DNA of 64,000 nt. Source: CAWCUZ01 sp963798795. Its GTDB lineage: Bacteria > Acidobacteriota > Vicinamibacteria > Vicinamibacterales > SCN-69-37. This document shows positions 17,804 to 27,065 of the stretch, one piece after another. A model generated the notes under the pieces. The model saw only the letters and a list, made by a program, of their open reading frames with translations, did no database searches and was not told the origin of the DNA. The DNA lies in the NCBI GenBank assembly GCA_963798795.1, contig CAWCUZ010000006.1, positions 1 to 64,000 of the forward strand, read 5' to 3'. Within the stretch, counting starts at the first letter, position 1. The number at the start of each line of letters is the position of its first letter. A program made the position numbers and the translations under genes.

Positions 17804-20339
17804 ATGCGTTCCGTGCAGAGATTCCTGATTCCCGGCGCCCTGCTCGTGCTCCTCGTCGTATCGATGCGGTGGGGGGCCGCGGTCGATGCGGCGCCGGCCA
17901 TGGCCGGGTTTGGCGGCACGGTCCTGGTAGGCGACGGCGAGGTGTTCGTCGGCGAGTCGGCCAATCAGTTCCGGCCCGGCACGGTCTACCTCTATCGAAA
18001 GACCGGCGGGAGCTGGCAGCAGGCCGCCACGCTCACCGGGCCTGACGCGAAGGTCGGCGACAACTTCGGGTCGGCACTCGCGCTGAACGACGACGCGTCA
18101 CGGCTGTTCGTGGGTGCGGGCGCGGATGTGGTGCACGTCTTCGCGAAGCGCGGATTCGACTGGGCCCTGGCAGCTTCGGTGCACGCGAGCGACGTGTCGG
18201 GCGGCGACGCGCGGTTCGGGAACGCGATTGGCGCGGCGGGCGACTGGCTGCTCGTCGGCAGGCCGGTCGTCAATGGCGGGCGCGGCCGCCGCGGCGGCGG
18301 TGGACGCGGTGCGGCGCCGAATGCGCCGGCGCTGCCGGCCGGCGCGGTGTACGTGTTCAAGCGCGATGCGGGCGGGCAGTACCGGTACGATTCGACGCTC
18401 ACCTCCTCGAACCAGGACAATGCGGGCGACAACTTCGGATCGGCCATCGCCATGACCGCCGATCTGGCGCTGGTCGGCGCCAGCGGCGAAGCGGCGCGCG
18501 CCGGCGTCGTGCACGAGTTCGGAATCGAGAATGGCGCCTGGACGGCGGAGCGCGGCTTTGCACCGGTGGGCGTGCAGGACAACGACGGGTTCGGGTCCGA
18601 CATCGCGTTCGCCGGCAATCAGGCGGTCGTGAGCGCGCCGGGCGATGCCGGCGGCTATGGCGCGGCGTACGTGATGCGGCGCGTGGCGCAGACCGGCCGC
18701 CGCGGTGGCGGTGGCGGCGCGGCGGGCGCAGCCGGCCGGGGCGGGCGCGGCGGTGGCGGCAACTTCACCTGGCAGGAAGTGGCGCGGCTCGCGGCGCCGG
18801 CGGCACAGCGCGCGGATCGCTTTGCTTCGTCGATTGCGGCCGACGACAAGGAGGTCTGGGTCGGGGCGCCCGGCGCGGGCGGCGACGGCCGCGTGTTCGT
18901 GTTCGCGGGCGGAGACAGCGGCTTCGCGCCGGACGGCGTGCGGCTGCTCGGGCTGAATCGCACCGAGCGCGCGGCCGATGGCCAGTCGGTTTCGATCCGC
19001 GGCGACATCGCCGCGGTGGGCGCCACCGGCGCCAATCACAACGCCGGCGGGCTGGCGATCTACGAGCGAGACGGGGCCGGCGCATGGCACGACCAGCCGC
19101 TGCTCTCCCCCGCGCTCGACGAAATTCCGCCGTACGTGGGCGAGGAGCGCCGGTGCAGCAGCCAGGGCAAGGTCGAGGTGTTCGACTGCGGCGCCGCGGA
19201 TCTGCTCGCGTTCCTCCCGCCGTCGTCGCTCACCCCCGACGGGCACTACATCGACATGAACGACCTCTGGGGCTGGACGGATCCGCAGACGAAGCACGAA
19301 TGGGCGCTCGTCGGACGCGCGGACGGCACGACGTTCGTGGACATCACGCGATCCGATGCACCCGCTCGCCGTGGCGGATCTGCCGCTGACCGACGGGGCG
19401 CGTCCGTCGGCCTGGCGCGACATCAAGACCTACAAGGACCACGCGTTCATCGTGTCGGACGGCGCCGGCGAGCACGGCATGCAGGTATTCGACCTGACGC
19501 GGCTGCGCACGCTGAAGCCGCAGAACGGGCATCCGGTCACGGTGAACGACGACGCGCTCTACACGGAGATCGCCAGCTCGCACAACATCGTGATCAACGA
19601 GGACACCGGGTTCGCCTATTCAGTGGGATCCAGCGGCGGCGGCACGACGTGCGGGGGCGGGCTGCACATGATCGACATCCACGACCCGCTGCACCCGAAG
19701 TTCGTCGGCTGCTTCGCCGACGCCAGCACGGGGCGGGCCGGCACCGGCTATTCCCACGACGCCGAGTGCGTCACCTACAAGGGCCCGGACAAGCGCTACC
19801 GCGGCCACGAGATCTGCATCGGACTGAACGAGAACGCGGTGTCGATCGCCGACGTCACCGACAAGGCGCATCCGAAGGCGCTGGCGCACGCGACGTATCC
19901 GAACGCGGCGTACACGCATCAGGGCTGGTTCACCGAGGACCAGCGCTACTTCTTCGTGGACGACGAGTCGGACGAGCTGCGCGTGGTGGATGGCGTGCAC
20001 CCGGTGCCGAAGACGCGCACGCTCATCTGGGATCTCGCCGACCTCGAGAATCCCAAGCTCGCCAAGGAGCACATGGGCGTCGAAGCCACGTCGGACCACA
20101 ACCTCTACATCAAGGGCAACCTGATGTACCAGGCGAACTACCGGTCCGGGCTGCGGGTGCTCAGCATCAAGGACCCGCTGAACCCGAAGGAGATTGCCTA
20201 CTTCGACACGGCGCCGTACACCGACAACGTGCCGGGCTACAACGGCGCGTGGAGCGTGTATCCGTTCTTCAAGAGCGGCGTGATCATCGTGAACAGCATC
20301 GAGCAGGGGCTGTTCATCGTGCGGACGGCTGACAAATGA
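17804..20339 (+). CDS. choice-of-anchor B family exported protein with FG-GAP beta-propeller (frame broken near 19345)
   Basis: The start is placed at ATG 17804 with GGAGG eight bases upstream (MRSVQRFLIPGALLVLLVV, a signal peptide). The N-terminal half has repeats such as VGDNFGSALALNDDASRLFVGA and AGDNFGSAIAMTADLALVGA, typical of FG-GAP/integrin-like propellers, with two Gly/Arg-rich inserts. The frame breaks near 19345 (TTFVDIT then DPMHPLAV). The rest is a choice-of-anchor-B domain (TIGR04312 type): YKDHAFIVSDGAGEHGMQVFDLTRL, GYSHDAECVTYKGPDKRYRGHEICIG, IWDLADLENP. The restored protein is about 845 residues. It overlaps the next gene as ATGA. Likely periplasmic or cell-surface; function unknown. 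Confidence 0.85.
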
Positions 20340-21503
20340 CCACGCCGATGCGGCGGCTTGCGACGTCCACGGTCATCCCGCTCGCCGTGTGGGCGGGCCT
20401 GTGGGTGGCCGCGATGGGCGCCAGCTCGCCCCGCCTGACCCCGGCGGACGCCGCCAGCCAGCGCGGACGAGCGGCACAGACGCCGATGCGCGGCGGGCCG
20501 GCCGGCTCGGCGGACCTGCTCTACGTCTGCATCCAGGACGACGCCAAGGTGGCGGTCGTGGACATGGCGGCGCGCCAGCTCGTCCGCACGATCGACCTGA
20601 CCACGGTGGGGTTCGGTCCGACCGCCAAGCCGCACTACGTCGCCGTCGAGCCGGACGGCTCCTTCTGGTACGTCTCGCTCATCGGCGAGAACCGCGTGGT
20701 CAAGTTCGATCCGCAGGATCATGTGGTCGGGTCGTTCGAAATGGAGACGCCCGGGCTGATGGCGCTGGCGGGCAGCGCCCGGCTCGTCGTCAGCCGATCG
20801 ATGAGCGCCGTCGAATCCGCCGAAGCGGATCGCCTTCATCAACCGCGAGACGATGGACGGCGAGGAAGTGGACGTATTCTTCCCGCGCCCGCATCCGATT
20901 GCCGTGGCGAAGGGCTACGTCTACACGGGCAGCCTGGGCGTGAATCAGATCGCGAGCGTCAGCGTGGAGGACGAACAGGTGCAGATCGTGCCGGTGATCG
21001 GCCCGTCGCACTCGTTCGTGCAGTTCGCGGTGTCGCCCGACGGCGCCACGCTGATCGGCTCGACCGACGTCTCCGGCGAGCTGCTCGTCTTCACGCTCGC
21101 CGGCCGGCCGGCGCGCCCGCAGTTCGTGAAGGCGGTGGAGCTCGGCAAGATGGCGTTCCATCCGATCTTCCAGCCGGACGGCAAGCTCGTGTGGGTGCCG
21201 GTCAAGAGCCGCAACGCGATCGCGCTCGTCGACACGGCCACGTGGACCGTCACGGGCTGGATCGAGGACGTCGCGTTCAAGCAGCCGCACCAGGTGGTGT
21301 TCTCGGCGGACGGATCCACAGCGTTCGTGTCGAACAACAACAAGGCCATGGACGCGTCGATGGCCGGGCACGCGATGCCGGGCTCGACGGACACGACGGC
21401 GCCGCTCGTGATCATCGACACGAAGACCCATACGGTGATCGGGTCGATCCCGCTCGGCCACAACCTGACCGGGATGGGCGCGCGGCCCCGCCGGCAGGGA
21501 TGA
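20336..21503 (+). CDS. YVTN/YncE-like beta-propeller exported protein (frame broken near 20813)
   Basis: ATG 20336 overlaps the previous stop. A signal peptide (LATSTVIPLAVWAGLWVAAMGA) is followed by propeller blades: VCIQDDAKVAVVDMAARQLVRTIDL, KPHYVAVEPDGSFWYVSL, FAVSPDGATLIGSTDVSGELLVF and VVFSADGSTAFVSNNNKAMD. The frame changes near 20813 (SMSAV then NPPKRIAFINRETMDG), one base too many. The restored length is about 388 residues. Family members bind ligands or act in surface complexes. It lies between two other exported propeller genes with four-base overlaps on both sides, so all three probably make one complex. Confidence 0.82.
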
Positions 21504-23335
21504 ACCGGACGACGGCGGCCGTCGGGGCGGCGGCGGTCGTCGCCGCGCTCGCGGCCGCGCCCCAGCGCCCGGCCGCGACGGCCTCCCGCCCGGCCAGCCT
21601 CGCCGGCGTCACGTTCCAGCGCCGGATATCCCCCTTCCCCGTCATGGACGCGTCGGGCCACGCGCACGCCCTGCCTTTTCTGGGCGGCCTCGACGTGCCG
21701 CGGCCGCAGTTCGTGGACATCGACGGCGACGGCGACCTGGATCTCTTCCTCCAGGAGTACTCGAACGCGCTCTGGTTTTTCGAGAACACCGGCACCGCCA
21801 AGGCGCCGCGGTACGCGTGGCGCACGGACAAGTACCAGGGGCTCGACATCGGCGAGTGGTACCGGTTCGTGGACATCGACGCCGACGGCCTGGTGGATCT
21901 CGTCGCCGAGCTGCCGTTCAGCCACATCCGGTACTACCGGAACACGGGCACGACGACGGAGGCGCGGTTCGCCTCGGCCGACACGCTCCGCGACGTCGAC
22001 GGCGAGCCGATGTTTCTCGACCGGCAGAACATTCCGGCGTTCGTCGACGTGGATTGCGACGGCCGGCTCGACCTCTTCATCGGACGCGTCGAGGGCACCG
22101 TCGCGCGGTACGAAGCGGAGCGGCCCGGCTCCCCGCGGTTCGCGTTCATCACCGAGCAGTGGGAGGGCATCGAGATCATCGGCCGCGTCGGCGGGCCGCG
22201 GCCGACGATGCACGGCGCGAATGCCCTGGCGTTCGCCGACTACGACGGCGATGGCGACCCCGATTTGTACTGGGGCGACTTCTTCGAGCCGGGCGTGCTG
22301 TTGATCGAGAACATCGGCCGGACGTGCAGCACGCCGTCGTTCCAGGTCGATCCGTTCGTCCTGCCCGCCGACGGCATCAAGACGAGCGGCTACAACGCGC
22401 CGGCGCCGGTGGATCTCGACGCCGACGGCGACATGGACTTTGCGATGGGCGTGCTCGGCGGCGCCTTCAACCCGGTCGGCACCGCGTCGGACAACTTCTA
22501 CTACTGGGAGCGCACCGCGCCCACCGCCCTCACGCTGCGGACGAAACGGTTCCTCGACGACGTGGATGTGGGGAGCGAGAGCGCGCCGGCGCTGGCCGAC
22601 ATCGATGGCGACGGGGACCTGGATCTGCTCGTCGGGAACAAGATCGATCCGGTCAAGGGCGACGCGGGACAGTTGCTGGTGTACCGGAACGACGGCACGC
22701 CGACGGCGCCGCGGTTCGTGCTGACCAACACGCTGGAATTCGGCGGCGCATACCACCTGGCGCCCGCGCTCGCGGACCTCGACGGCGATGGCGACCTCGA
22801 CATGCTGATCGGCACGTGGAACCAGGACGTCCTGTTCGTCCGCAACACCGGGACGGCGAAGGCCCCGACGTGGACGCTGGACCCGGCCGCGACGATCAAG
22901 CCGCCGCGCGTGACGAACGCCATGCCGGCGCTCGCGGACATCGACGGCGACGGCGATCTGGATCTGTTCCTCGGCCAGGGCAACGGCGCCATCGTGTTCT
23001 ATCGCAACGAGGGCACGCCGAAGGCGCCGAAGTTCGTGCTGGTGAGCGACAAGCTGGACGGCATCAACGTCGGCCGCCGCAGCGCGCCGGCGCTCGTGGA
23101 CGTGGACGGCGACGGCCTGCTCGATCTCGTCGTCGGCCGCGAAATGCCGGGGCTCGCGGTGTATCGCAACGCCGGCACGCGCACGGCACCGCACTTCGTG
23201 GAAGCGCCCGAGCTGGACCTGCCGCTGCCGCAGCTCGCCACCCCGGTGTTCGCGGACGTGGATGGCGACGGCGTGCCGGACGTCGTGGCCGGCACGACCA
23301 GTGGCGGGTTGGTGTTCTACCAGGGGCGGCGATAG
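21500..23335 (+). CDS. FG-GAP/VCBS repeat exported protein
   Basis: ATG 21500 overlaps the upstream TGA and gives 611 residues. A signal peptide (MNRTTAAVGAAAVVAALAAA) precedes about nine to ten repeats of 50-60 residues, each with a calcium-loop motif such as VDIDGDGDLDLFLQ, ADIDGDGDLDLLVG or ADLDGDGDLDMLIG, followed by FYRNTGT-like strands. This is the VCBS/FG-GAP propeller architecture; DxDGDGDxD loops bind Ca2+. The protein is intact. It probably sits outside the inner membrane with the two preceding propeller proteins, possibly in polymer or surface binding. Confidence 0.9.
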   Translation: MNRTTAAVGAAAVVAALAAAPQRPAATASRPASLAGVTFQRRISPFPVMDASGHAHALPFLGGLDVPRPQFVDIDGDGDLDLFLQEYSNALWFFENTGTAKAPRYAWRTDKYQGLDIGEWYRFVDIDADGLVDLVAELPFSHIRYYRNTGTTTEARFASADTLRDVDGEPMFLDRQNIPAFVDVDCDGRLDLFIGRVEGTVARYEAERPGSPRFAFITEQWEGIEIIGRVGGPRPTMHGANALAFADYDGDGDPDLYWGDFFEPGVLLIENIGRTCSTPSFQVDPFVLPADGIKTSGYNAPAPVDLDADGDMDFAMGVLGGAFNPVGTASDNFYYWERTAPTALTLRTKRFLDDVDVGSESAPALADIDGDGDLDLLVGNKIDPVKGDAGQLLVYRNDGTPTAPRFVLTNTLEFGGAYHLAPALADLDGDGDLDMLIGTWNQDVLFVRNTGTAKAPTWTLDPAATIKPPRVTNAMPALADIDGDGDLDLFLGQGNGAIVFYRNEGTPKAPKFVLVSDKLDGINVGRRSAPALVDVDGDGLLDLVVGREMPGLAVYRNAGTRTAPHFVEAPELDLPLPQLATPVFADVDGDGVPDVVAGTTSGGLVFYQGRR

Positions 23336-23337
23336 GC

Positions 23338-23372
23338 GATTCGGGATTCAAGGATTCGGGATTCAAGAATTC
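23338..23372 (+). repeat. GGATTCAAGGATTCGG short direct repeats
   Basis: Two to three units of CGATTCGGGATTCAAG follow the VCBS gene stop directly. The same unit is strongly amplified at 29699-29785. Confidence 0.7.
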
Positions 23373-23394
23373 CTCGACCCGAGGGACCTCAGAG

Positions 23395-23504
23395 GCACCG
23401 GCAATCGTCAATTGGCAATCTCCAATCGCGATCGGGTTATCGTCAATCGGTCATCGGGGATTCGCCGTGCTTCGGACCTGACGGACCCGAGGGACCCGAG
23501 GGAC
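23395..23504 (-). repeat. dispersed ~90-base intergenic element, copy 1 (inverted)
   Basis: On the minus strand this reads GGTCCCTCGGG ... GGTCCGAAG ... GGCGAATCCCCGATGACC, then GATTGACGATAACCCGATCG, GCGATTGGAGATTGCC and AATTGACGATTGCC. It is the same element as at 35841-35930 and 46647-46735, in the opposite orientation. It fills the gap between two convergent genes and abuts the TAG of the ADOP gene. Confidence 0.75.
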
Positions 23505-26084
23505 CTAGTGAGCTCTCAGCACCACCGCCGGATCGATCCGCGACGCGCGGCGCGCCGGCCCCCAGGCTGCGACGGCGGCCGTGGCGACCAGGAGAATGCC
23601 GACGAGCGCATAGAGCACGGGATCGTGTCCGTCGGTGCGATAGAGGAAGCTCTGCGCGAGTGACGCCATCCACCACGCACCAATAAGGCCTGCGAAGGCG
23701 CCGACAAGGACCGGCCAGCAGGTTTCGCGCACCACGAGCCGTCGCAGATCGCCCGGCCGGGCGCCGAGCGTCAGTCGTACGCCCATCTCATGACGGCGCA
23801 TCGTGGCGTCGTAGCTCGCGACCGCGTACAAACCGATGGCCGCGAGCAGGAGCGCGGTCACGGCGAACACGCTCAGCAGTGCGGCGCGGAAGCGCGGATC
23901 GCTGAGCGCCGGGTCGAGCGCATCCGACGCGGAAGTGAGCCGGCTGACGCCGGCACCGGGCACTCGGCTCTCGAGAACAGTCCGCAGAGCCGGCAGCCGC
24001 AGGACGCGGCCCGGCTGCATCCGGATGGCCATCGTGCTCAGCAGCGTCGGCTGGGCGCCCATCGGCAGGTAGGCGGTGGGCCGCCGCTCGGTAAAGGACC
24101 CGCCTCCATGGTCAGGCTTGATCGATTCGACGACACCCACGATGGTCCGCGGCGACTCGCCCGCCGGCCGCCACACCTGGCCGACGACCTGGTTGAGATC
24201 GAGTCCGGGCCAGACGAGCCGCGCGCCGAGCCGGTCCATCATCGCGACGGCCGCCTGCGTCGCCACCTCGCTGTCCGTAAAGGTGCGGCCGGCCAGGATG
24301 CGGGTCTCGAGGGCATCGAAATATCCGCTGGAGACCTGGACGCGCGAGCCCGCGCGGACGCCTGTTGCGAACGACCGAACCGGGGCCTCGTGGCTGGCGG
24401 GATTGTAGTCAGCCGACCCGGCCGCAGCCACGCCGGGCATCTCGCGCACCGCTTCGAGCTTCAGTTGCATACCGACGGCCTGAGCAACGGGGTCCCTCGG
24501 TCCGGCGCTTGCGTTCACGGTGGCCATGTACAGCCCATCCGGCTGGAATCCCAGATCTTCCTGCGTCAGCAGCACGAAGCTGCGGACAGCGACCGTGGCG
24601 CCGAGCACGAGCATGGCGCCGAGCGCGGCTTCGACGACGAGGAGGCCGCGCCCGCCCCTGACCCGCGCGCGGTGTCCGCTGCGTGAGCCGCGCTGGAGCA
24701 GCGGCAGCACATCCATCCGCGTGGCGCGCCAGCCGGGCAGCGCGCCGGCCACGACCGCGCAGAGCCCGGTCGCTGCGAGCGAGAATGCGACAACCCGCCC
24801 ATCGGTCAGCGCAGCGGCGTAGCGGCTGAAGATCGGCGGGAGCAGCGACGTCAGCACGGTGTGAGCGGCCGCCAGGGCCGCGACGGCCACAATGAAGCCA
24901 ACGGCGCAGACCAGCAGACTCTCCACGATCGCGGCGCCGATCAGTCGCGTGGAGGACGCGCCGAGCGCCATGCCGATCGCCGCCACCTGCGCCCGCGATC
25001 GGCTGCGCGCGAGAAACAGGCTGGCCAGATTGGCGCAGGCCATCAGGAGCACGAGGCCCGCCGCGGCCGCGACGAGCGAGAGGTACGGACGATAGATCGC
25101 GAAGAGACTCGCTTCCATTGGATCCACCCGCAGCGCCTCCGGGATGGCACCGGGCCGGGCCGCGTCCGCTTCAGCCGCTCGTCGCACGGCGTCGACTTCC
25201 GCCTGGGCGGCCGCGAGCGTCACGTCCGGCCGCAGGCGCGCAAACGGCACCGCCACCCGGCCGCTGGGCGCGACGTCGGTCCAGCCGTTGCCCGCGTACT
25301 CCACGATGACGCCGGTCCAGGTGGCGCTCGTCTGACTGCCGGATGGCGGAATGAAGCCGGGCGGCAGGATGCCGAGCACCTTGACCGGTGCATCGCGCAG
25401 CCATAGCGTGCGGCCGACGAACGACGGATCGGCGCCGAATCGGCCGCGCCAGGCCTCGTCGCTGATCCACGCGGCGGGCACGCGCTGCCTGATTTCCTCG
25501 TCGGTGAGGTCGCGACCGACCGCCGGCGCGACGCCCAGGGCGCGCAAGGCGCGATCCGATACCGCCACGAACGCCAGGGGAGGTTCATCGGACGGTCCGC
25601 GGATGAGCCGCACGGACTCGGTGAAGCCGGCGACCGCCAGATCCGTGAGGGTGTCGGAATGCAGTGCCAGCCGATATGCCACCGGCGCGGGAAAGGAACC
25701 ACCGCAGGCGCCGCTCGTCGGATCGCAGACCTTCAACAGCACCAGCGACTCCGGATGAGCGTACGGCAGATGCCGGAACAACAGGCGATCCACGGCCGAG
25801 AACACGGCCACGTTGATGCCGATGCCGAGCGCGAAGGTCAGGATGGCGCCCAGCGTGAACCATCGCGCCGAGGCCAGTGAGCGAAGGGCGTAGCGGATCT
25901 CGGCGGCCACAGCGTCGCCTCCCATGCTCCGTCGCATCCCGGCACCGATCCGCGCGAGATGCCACGCTTGCCAGAGCGTGCCCCGGCGGCCGGCACGCCC
26001 TTCGTCTTCGAGATCGCGCATGACGTTCGCGCGCCACCCGGCCGGGACGAGCCGCGCGGCCACGCGGACGAGCCAGCCGGTCAT
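23505..26084 (-). CDS. ADOP-family duplicated ABC transporter permease
   Basis: 859 residues with the acidobacterial duplicated orphan permease plan. A short N-terminal region (to about 65) is followed by ALRSLASARWFTLGAILTFALGIGINVAVFSAVDRLL (first helix), a MacB-like periplasmic core, and an FtsX permease domain with LVAAAAGLVLLMACANLASLFLARSRSR. The second half-copy repeats this, with VVEAALGAMLVLGATVAVRSFV, another core domain, and the C-terminal FtsX segment ending PARRASRIDPAVVLRAH. No ATPase gene is adjacent, as is usual for ADOPs. A PadR gene precedes it by seven bases, so both form one unit that PadR probably controls. Confidence 0.93.
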   Translation of the reverse strand: MTGWLVRVAARLVPAGWRANVMRDLEDEGRAGRRGTLWQAWHLARIGAGMRRSMGGDAVAAEIRYALRSLASARWFTLGAILTFALGIGINVAVFSAVDRLLFRHLPYAHPESLVLLKVCDPTSGACGGSFPAPVAYRLALHSDTLTDLAVAGFTESVRLIRGPSDEPPLAFVAVSDRALRALGVAPAVGRDLTDEEIRQRVPAAWISDEAWRGRFGADPSFVGRTLWLRDAPVKVLGILPPGFIPPSGSQTSATWTGVIVEYAGNGWTDVAPSGRVAVPFARLRPDVTLAAAQAEVDAVRRAAEADAARPGAIPEALRVDPMEASLFAIYRPYLSLVAAAAGLVLLMACANLASLFLARSRSRAQVAAIGMALGASSTRLIGAAIVESLLVCAVGFIVAVAALAAAHTVLTSLLPPIFSRYAAALTDGRVVAFSLAATGLCAVVAGALPGWRATRMDVLPLLQRGSRSGHRARVRGGRGLLVVEAALGAMLVLGATVAVRSFVLLTQEDLGFQPDGLYMATVNASAGPRDPVAQAVGMQLKLEAVREMPGVAAAGSADYNPASHEAPVRSFATGVRAGSRVQVSSGYFDALETRILAGRTFTDSEVATQAAVAMMDRLGARLVWPGLDLNQVVGQVWRPAGESPRTIVGVVESIKPDHGGGSFTERRPTAYLPMGAQPTLLSTMAIRMQPGRVLRLPALRTVLESRVPGAGVSRLTSASDALDPALSDPRFRAALLSVFAVTALLLAAIGLYAVASYDATMRRHEMGVRLTLGARPGDLRRLVVRETCWPVLVGAFAGLIGAWWMASLAQSFLYRTDGHDPVLYALVGILLVATAAVAAWGPARRASRIDPAVVLRAH

Positions 26085-26091
26085 GGCCGCG

Positions 26092-26442
26092 TCATCGCCG
26101 CCGGTCCCCCGTATGGGACGCCACGACGGTCCCGGCTGCGAGCCGATCGACCGCGCGCTTGGCGGCCTTGACCGCGGCGAGGCCGGGCGGCTTGAGCCGG
26201 AAGAAGCGCCGAGCCTTGCCGCCGCGGACCGGCTGCGGGTCGGAGAACCAGGAGCTCAGGTAGCCCCTGCGCTCGAGGCGCTCGAGGGTGATGTAGACGG
26301 TGCCGCGCGCCAGATCGACGTTCGCTTCTTCCTTGATCACGCCTCGAATCGGAACGGCGTACGCGTGATCGCCAAGGCGCAGCACGGCAAGGAGCACGAG
26401 CTGCTCGACTTCGCCGAGGAGGGGTGTCTGAGGCGAGGGCAT
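26092..26442 (-). CDS. PadR family transcriptional regulator
   Basis: A 116-residue PadR-like winged-helix repressor: LLGEVEQLVLLAVLRLGDHAYAVPIRGVIKEEANVDLARGTVYITLERLERRGYLSS covers the wHTH, and GKARRFFRLKPPGLAAVKAA is the wing and final helix. In this phylum PadR genes regularly precede ADOP permeases, as here. The start codon overlaps the left arm of an inverted repeat with TATAAT, which suggests autoregulation. It is divergent from a second PadR at 26716. Confidence 0.93.
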   Translation of the reverse strand: MPSPQTPLLGEVEQLVLLAVLRLGDHAYAVPIRGVIKEEANVDLARGTVYITLERLERRGYLSSWFSDPQPVRGGKARRFFRLKPPGLAAVKAAKRAVDRLAAGTVVASHTGDRRR

Positions 26443-26466
26443 AATGCTATTGAGATTGGCATTATA
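26441..26466 (-). promoter_or_regulatory. candidate autoregulated promoter/operator of the leftward PadR-ADOP unit
   Basis: Perfect arms ATAATGC (26441-26447) and GCATTAT (26459-26465) are separated by 11 bases in an AT-rich patch of an otherwise GC-rich region. On the minus strand the right arm contains a full TATAAT -10 hexamer (26466-26461), 18 bases before the padR ATG, which itself lies in the left arm. Repressor binding would block both polymerase and the start codon. A good -35 was not found. PadR binding is inferred. Confidence 0.5.
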
Positions 26467-26481
26467 CCTGAGAGGAGGGAC

Positions 26482-26655
26482 GTAGCCGGCGGGCTTCAGC
26501 CCGCCGGACGATGTGCGCGGGACCGCGTAGCCGGCGGGGCTTCAGCCCGCCGGACGATGTGCGCGGGACCGCGTAGCCGGCGGGGCTTCAGCCCGCCGGC
26601 AAAGCGCAGGGCCGCCAGAACAACCCCGGCAGGGCTGAAGCCCTGCGGCTACGTC
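26482..26655. repeat. REP-like palindrome array (GTAGCCGGCGGG-CTTCAG-CCCGCCGG)
   Basis: Three direct units of about 45 bases start near 26482, 26527 and 26572. Each has GTAGCCGGCGGGGCTTCAGC followed by its complement CCCGCCGG, able to form a strong hairpin. A fourth, inverted and diverged copy (GGCAGGGCTGAAGCCCTGC then GGCTAC) lies at about 26626-26652. The outward-facing arrangement is typical of REP/BIME elements spread by RAYT transposases; none is encoded here. The array lies between two divergent padR genes. Confidence 0.85.
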
Positions 26656-26715
26656 GGCACCTTGACCCCAGACGCTCTAAGCCTTAGCCTTTCTGGGTAT
26701 CAAGGCACGGCAGCC

Positions 26716-27045
26716 ATGCCCAGGACCAACAGCGACCAGCTCCACGGCACGCTCGACATGCTCGTCCTCAAGACGCTCGACGCCGGGCCGCTGCACGGCT
26801 ACGGCATCACGCTGCGGCTGGAGCGGCGGTCGAACGACGTGCTCAACGTCGAAGAAGGCTCCCTGTACCCGGCGCTCTATCGCATGGAGGCGCGCGGCTG
26901 GCTGACGTCCGAGTGGGCGCTGACCAACAGGGGACGCCGGGCGCGGTTCTACAAACTGACCCGCACCGGTCGGGCGCAGCTCGCGGCGGAAACGGCGAGC
27001 TGGGCCCGGCTCACCACGGCCGTGGCAGGCGTGCTCAAGGGCTGA
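26716..27045 (+). CDS. PadR family transcriptional regulator, acidobacterial type
   Basis: From ATG 26716 the protein has 109 residues: MPRTNSDQLHGTLDMLVLKTLDAGPLHGYGITLRLERRSNDVLNVEEGSLYPALYRMEARGWLTSEW. This is the acidobacterial PadR subtype (TIGR03433-like), with GSLYPAL and RRARFYKLTRTG as the recognition-helix and wing motifs. It precedes an ADOP permease by 20 bases. It is clearly different from the leftward PadR and so probably has a different effector. Upstream, CTAAGCCTTAG (26677-26687) is a small palindrome and TTGACC (26662) a possible -35. Confidence 0.94.
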   Translation: MPRTNSDQLHGTLDMLVLKTLDAGPLHGYGITLRLERRSNDVLNVEEGSLYPALYRMEARGWLTSEWALTNRGRRARFYKLTRTGRAQLAAETASWARLTTAVAGVLKG

Positions 27046-27065
27046 CTGGCGGGGGGATCCGGACC

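Noticed and set aside
20945..23194. Minus-strand open frame of 749 codons
   Set aside because: Antisense to the VCBS and YVTN genes; repetitive Asp codons on the plus strand create Val/Arg-rich repeats on the other. No real motifs.
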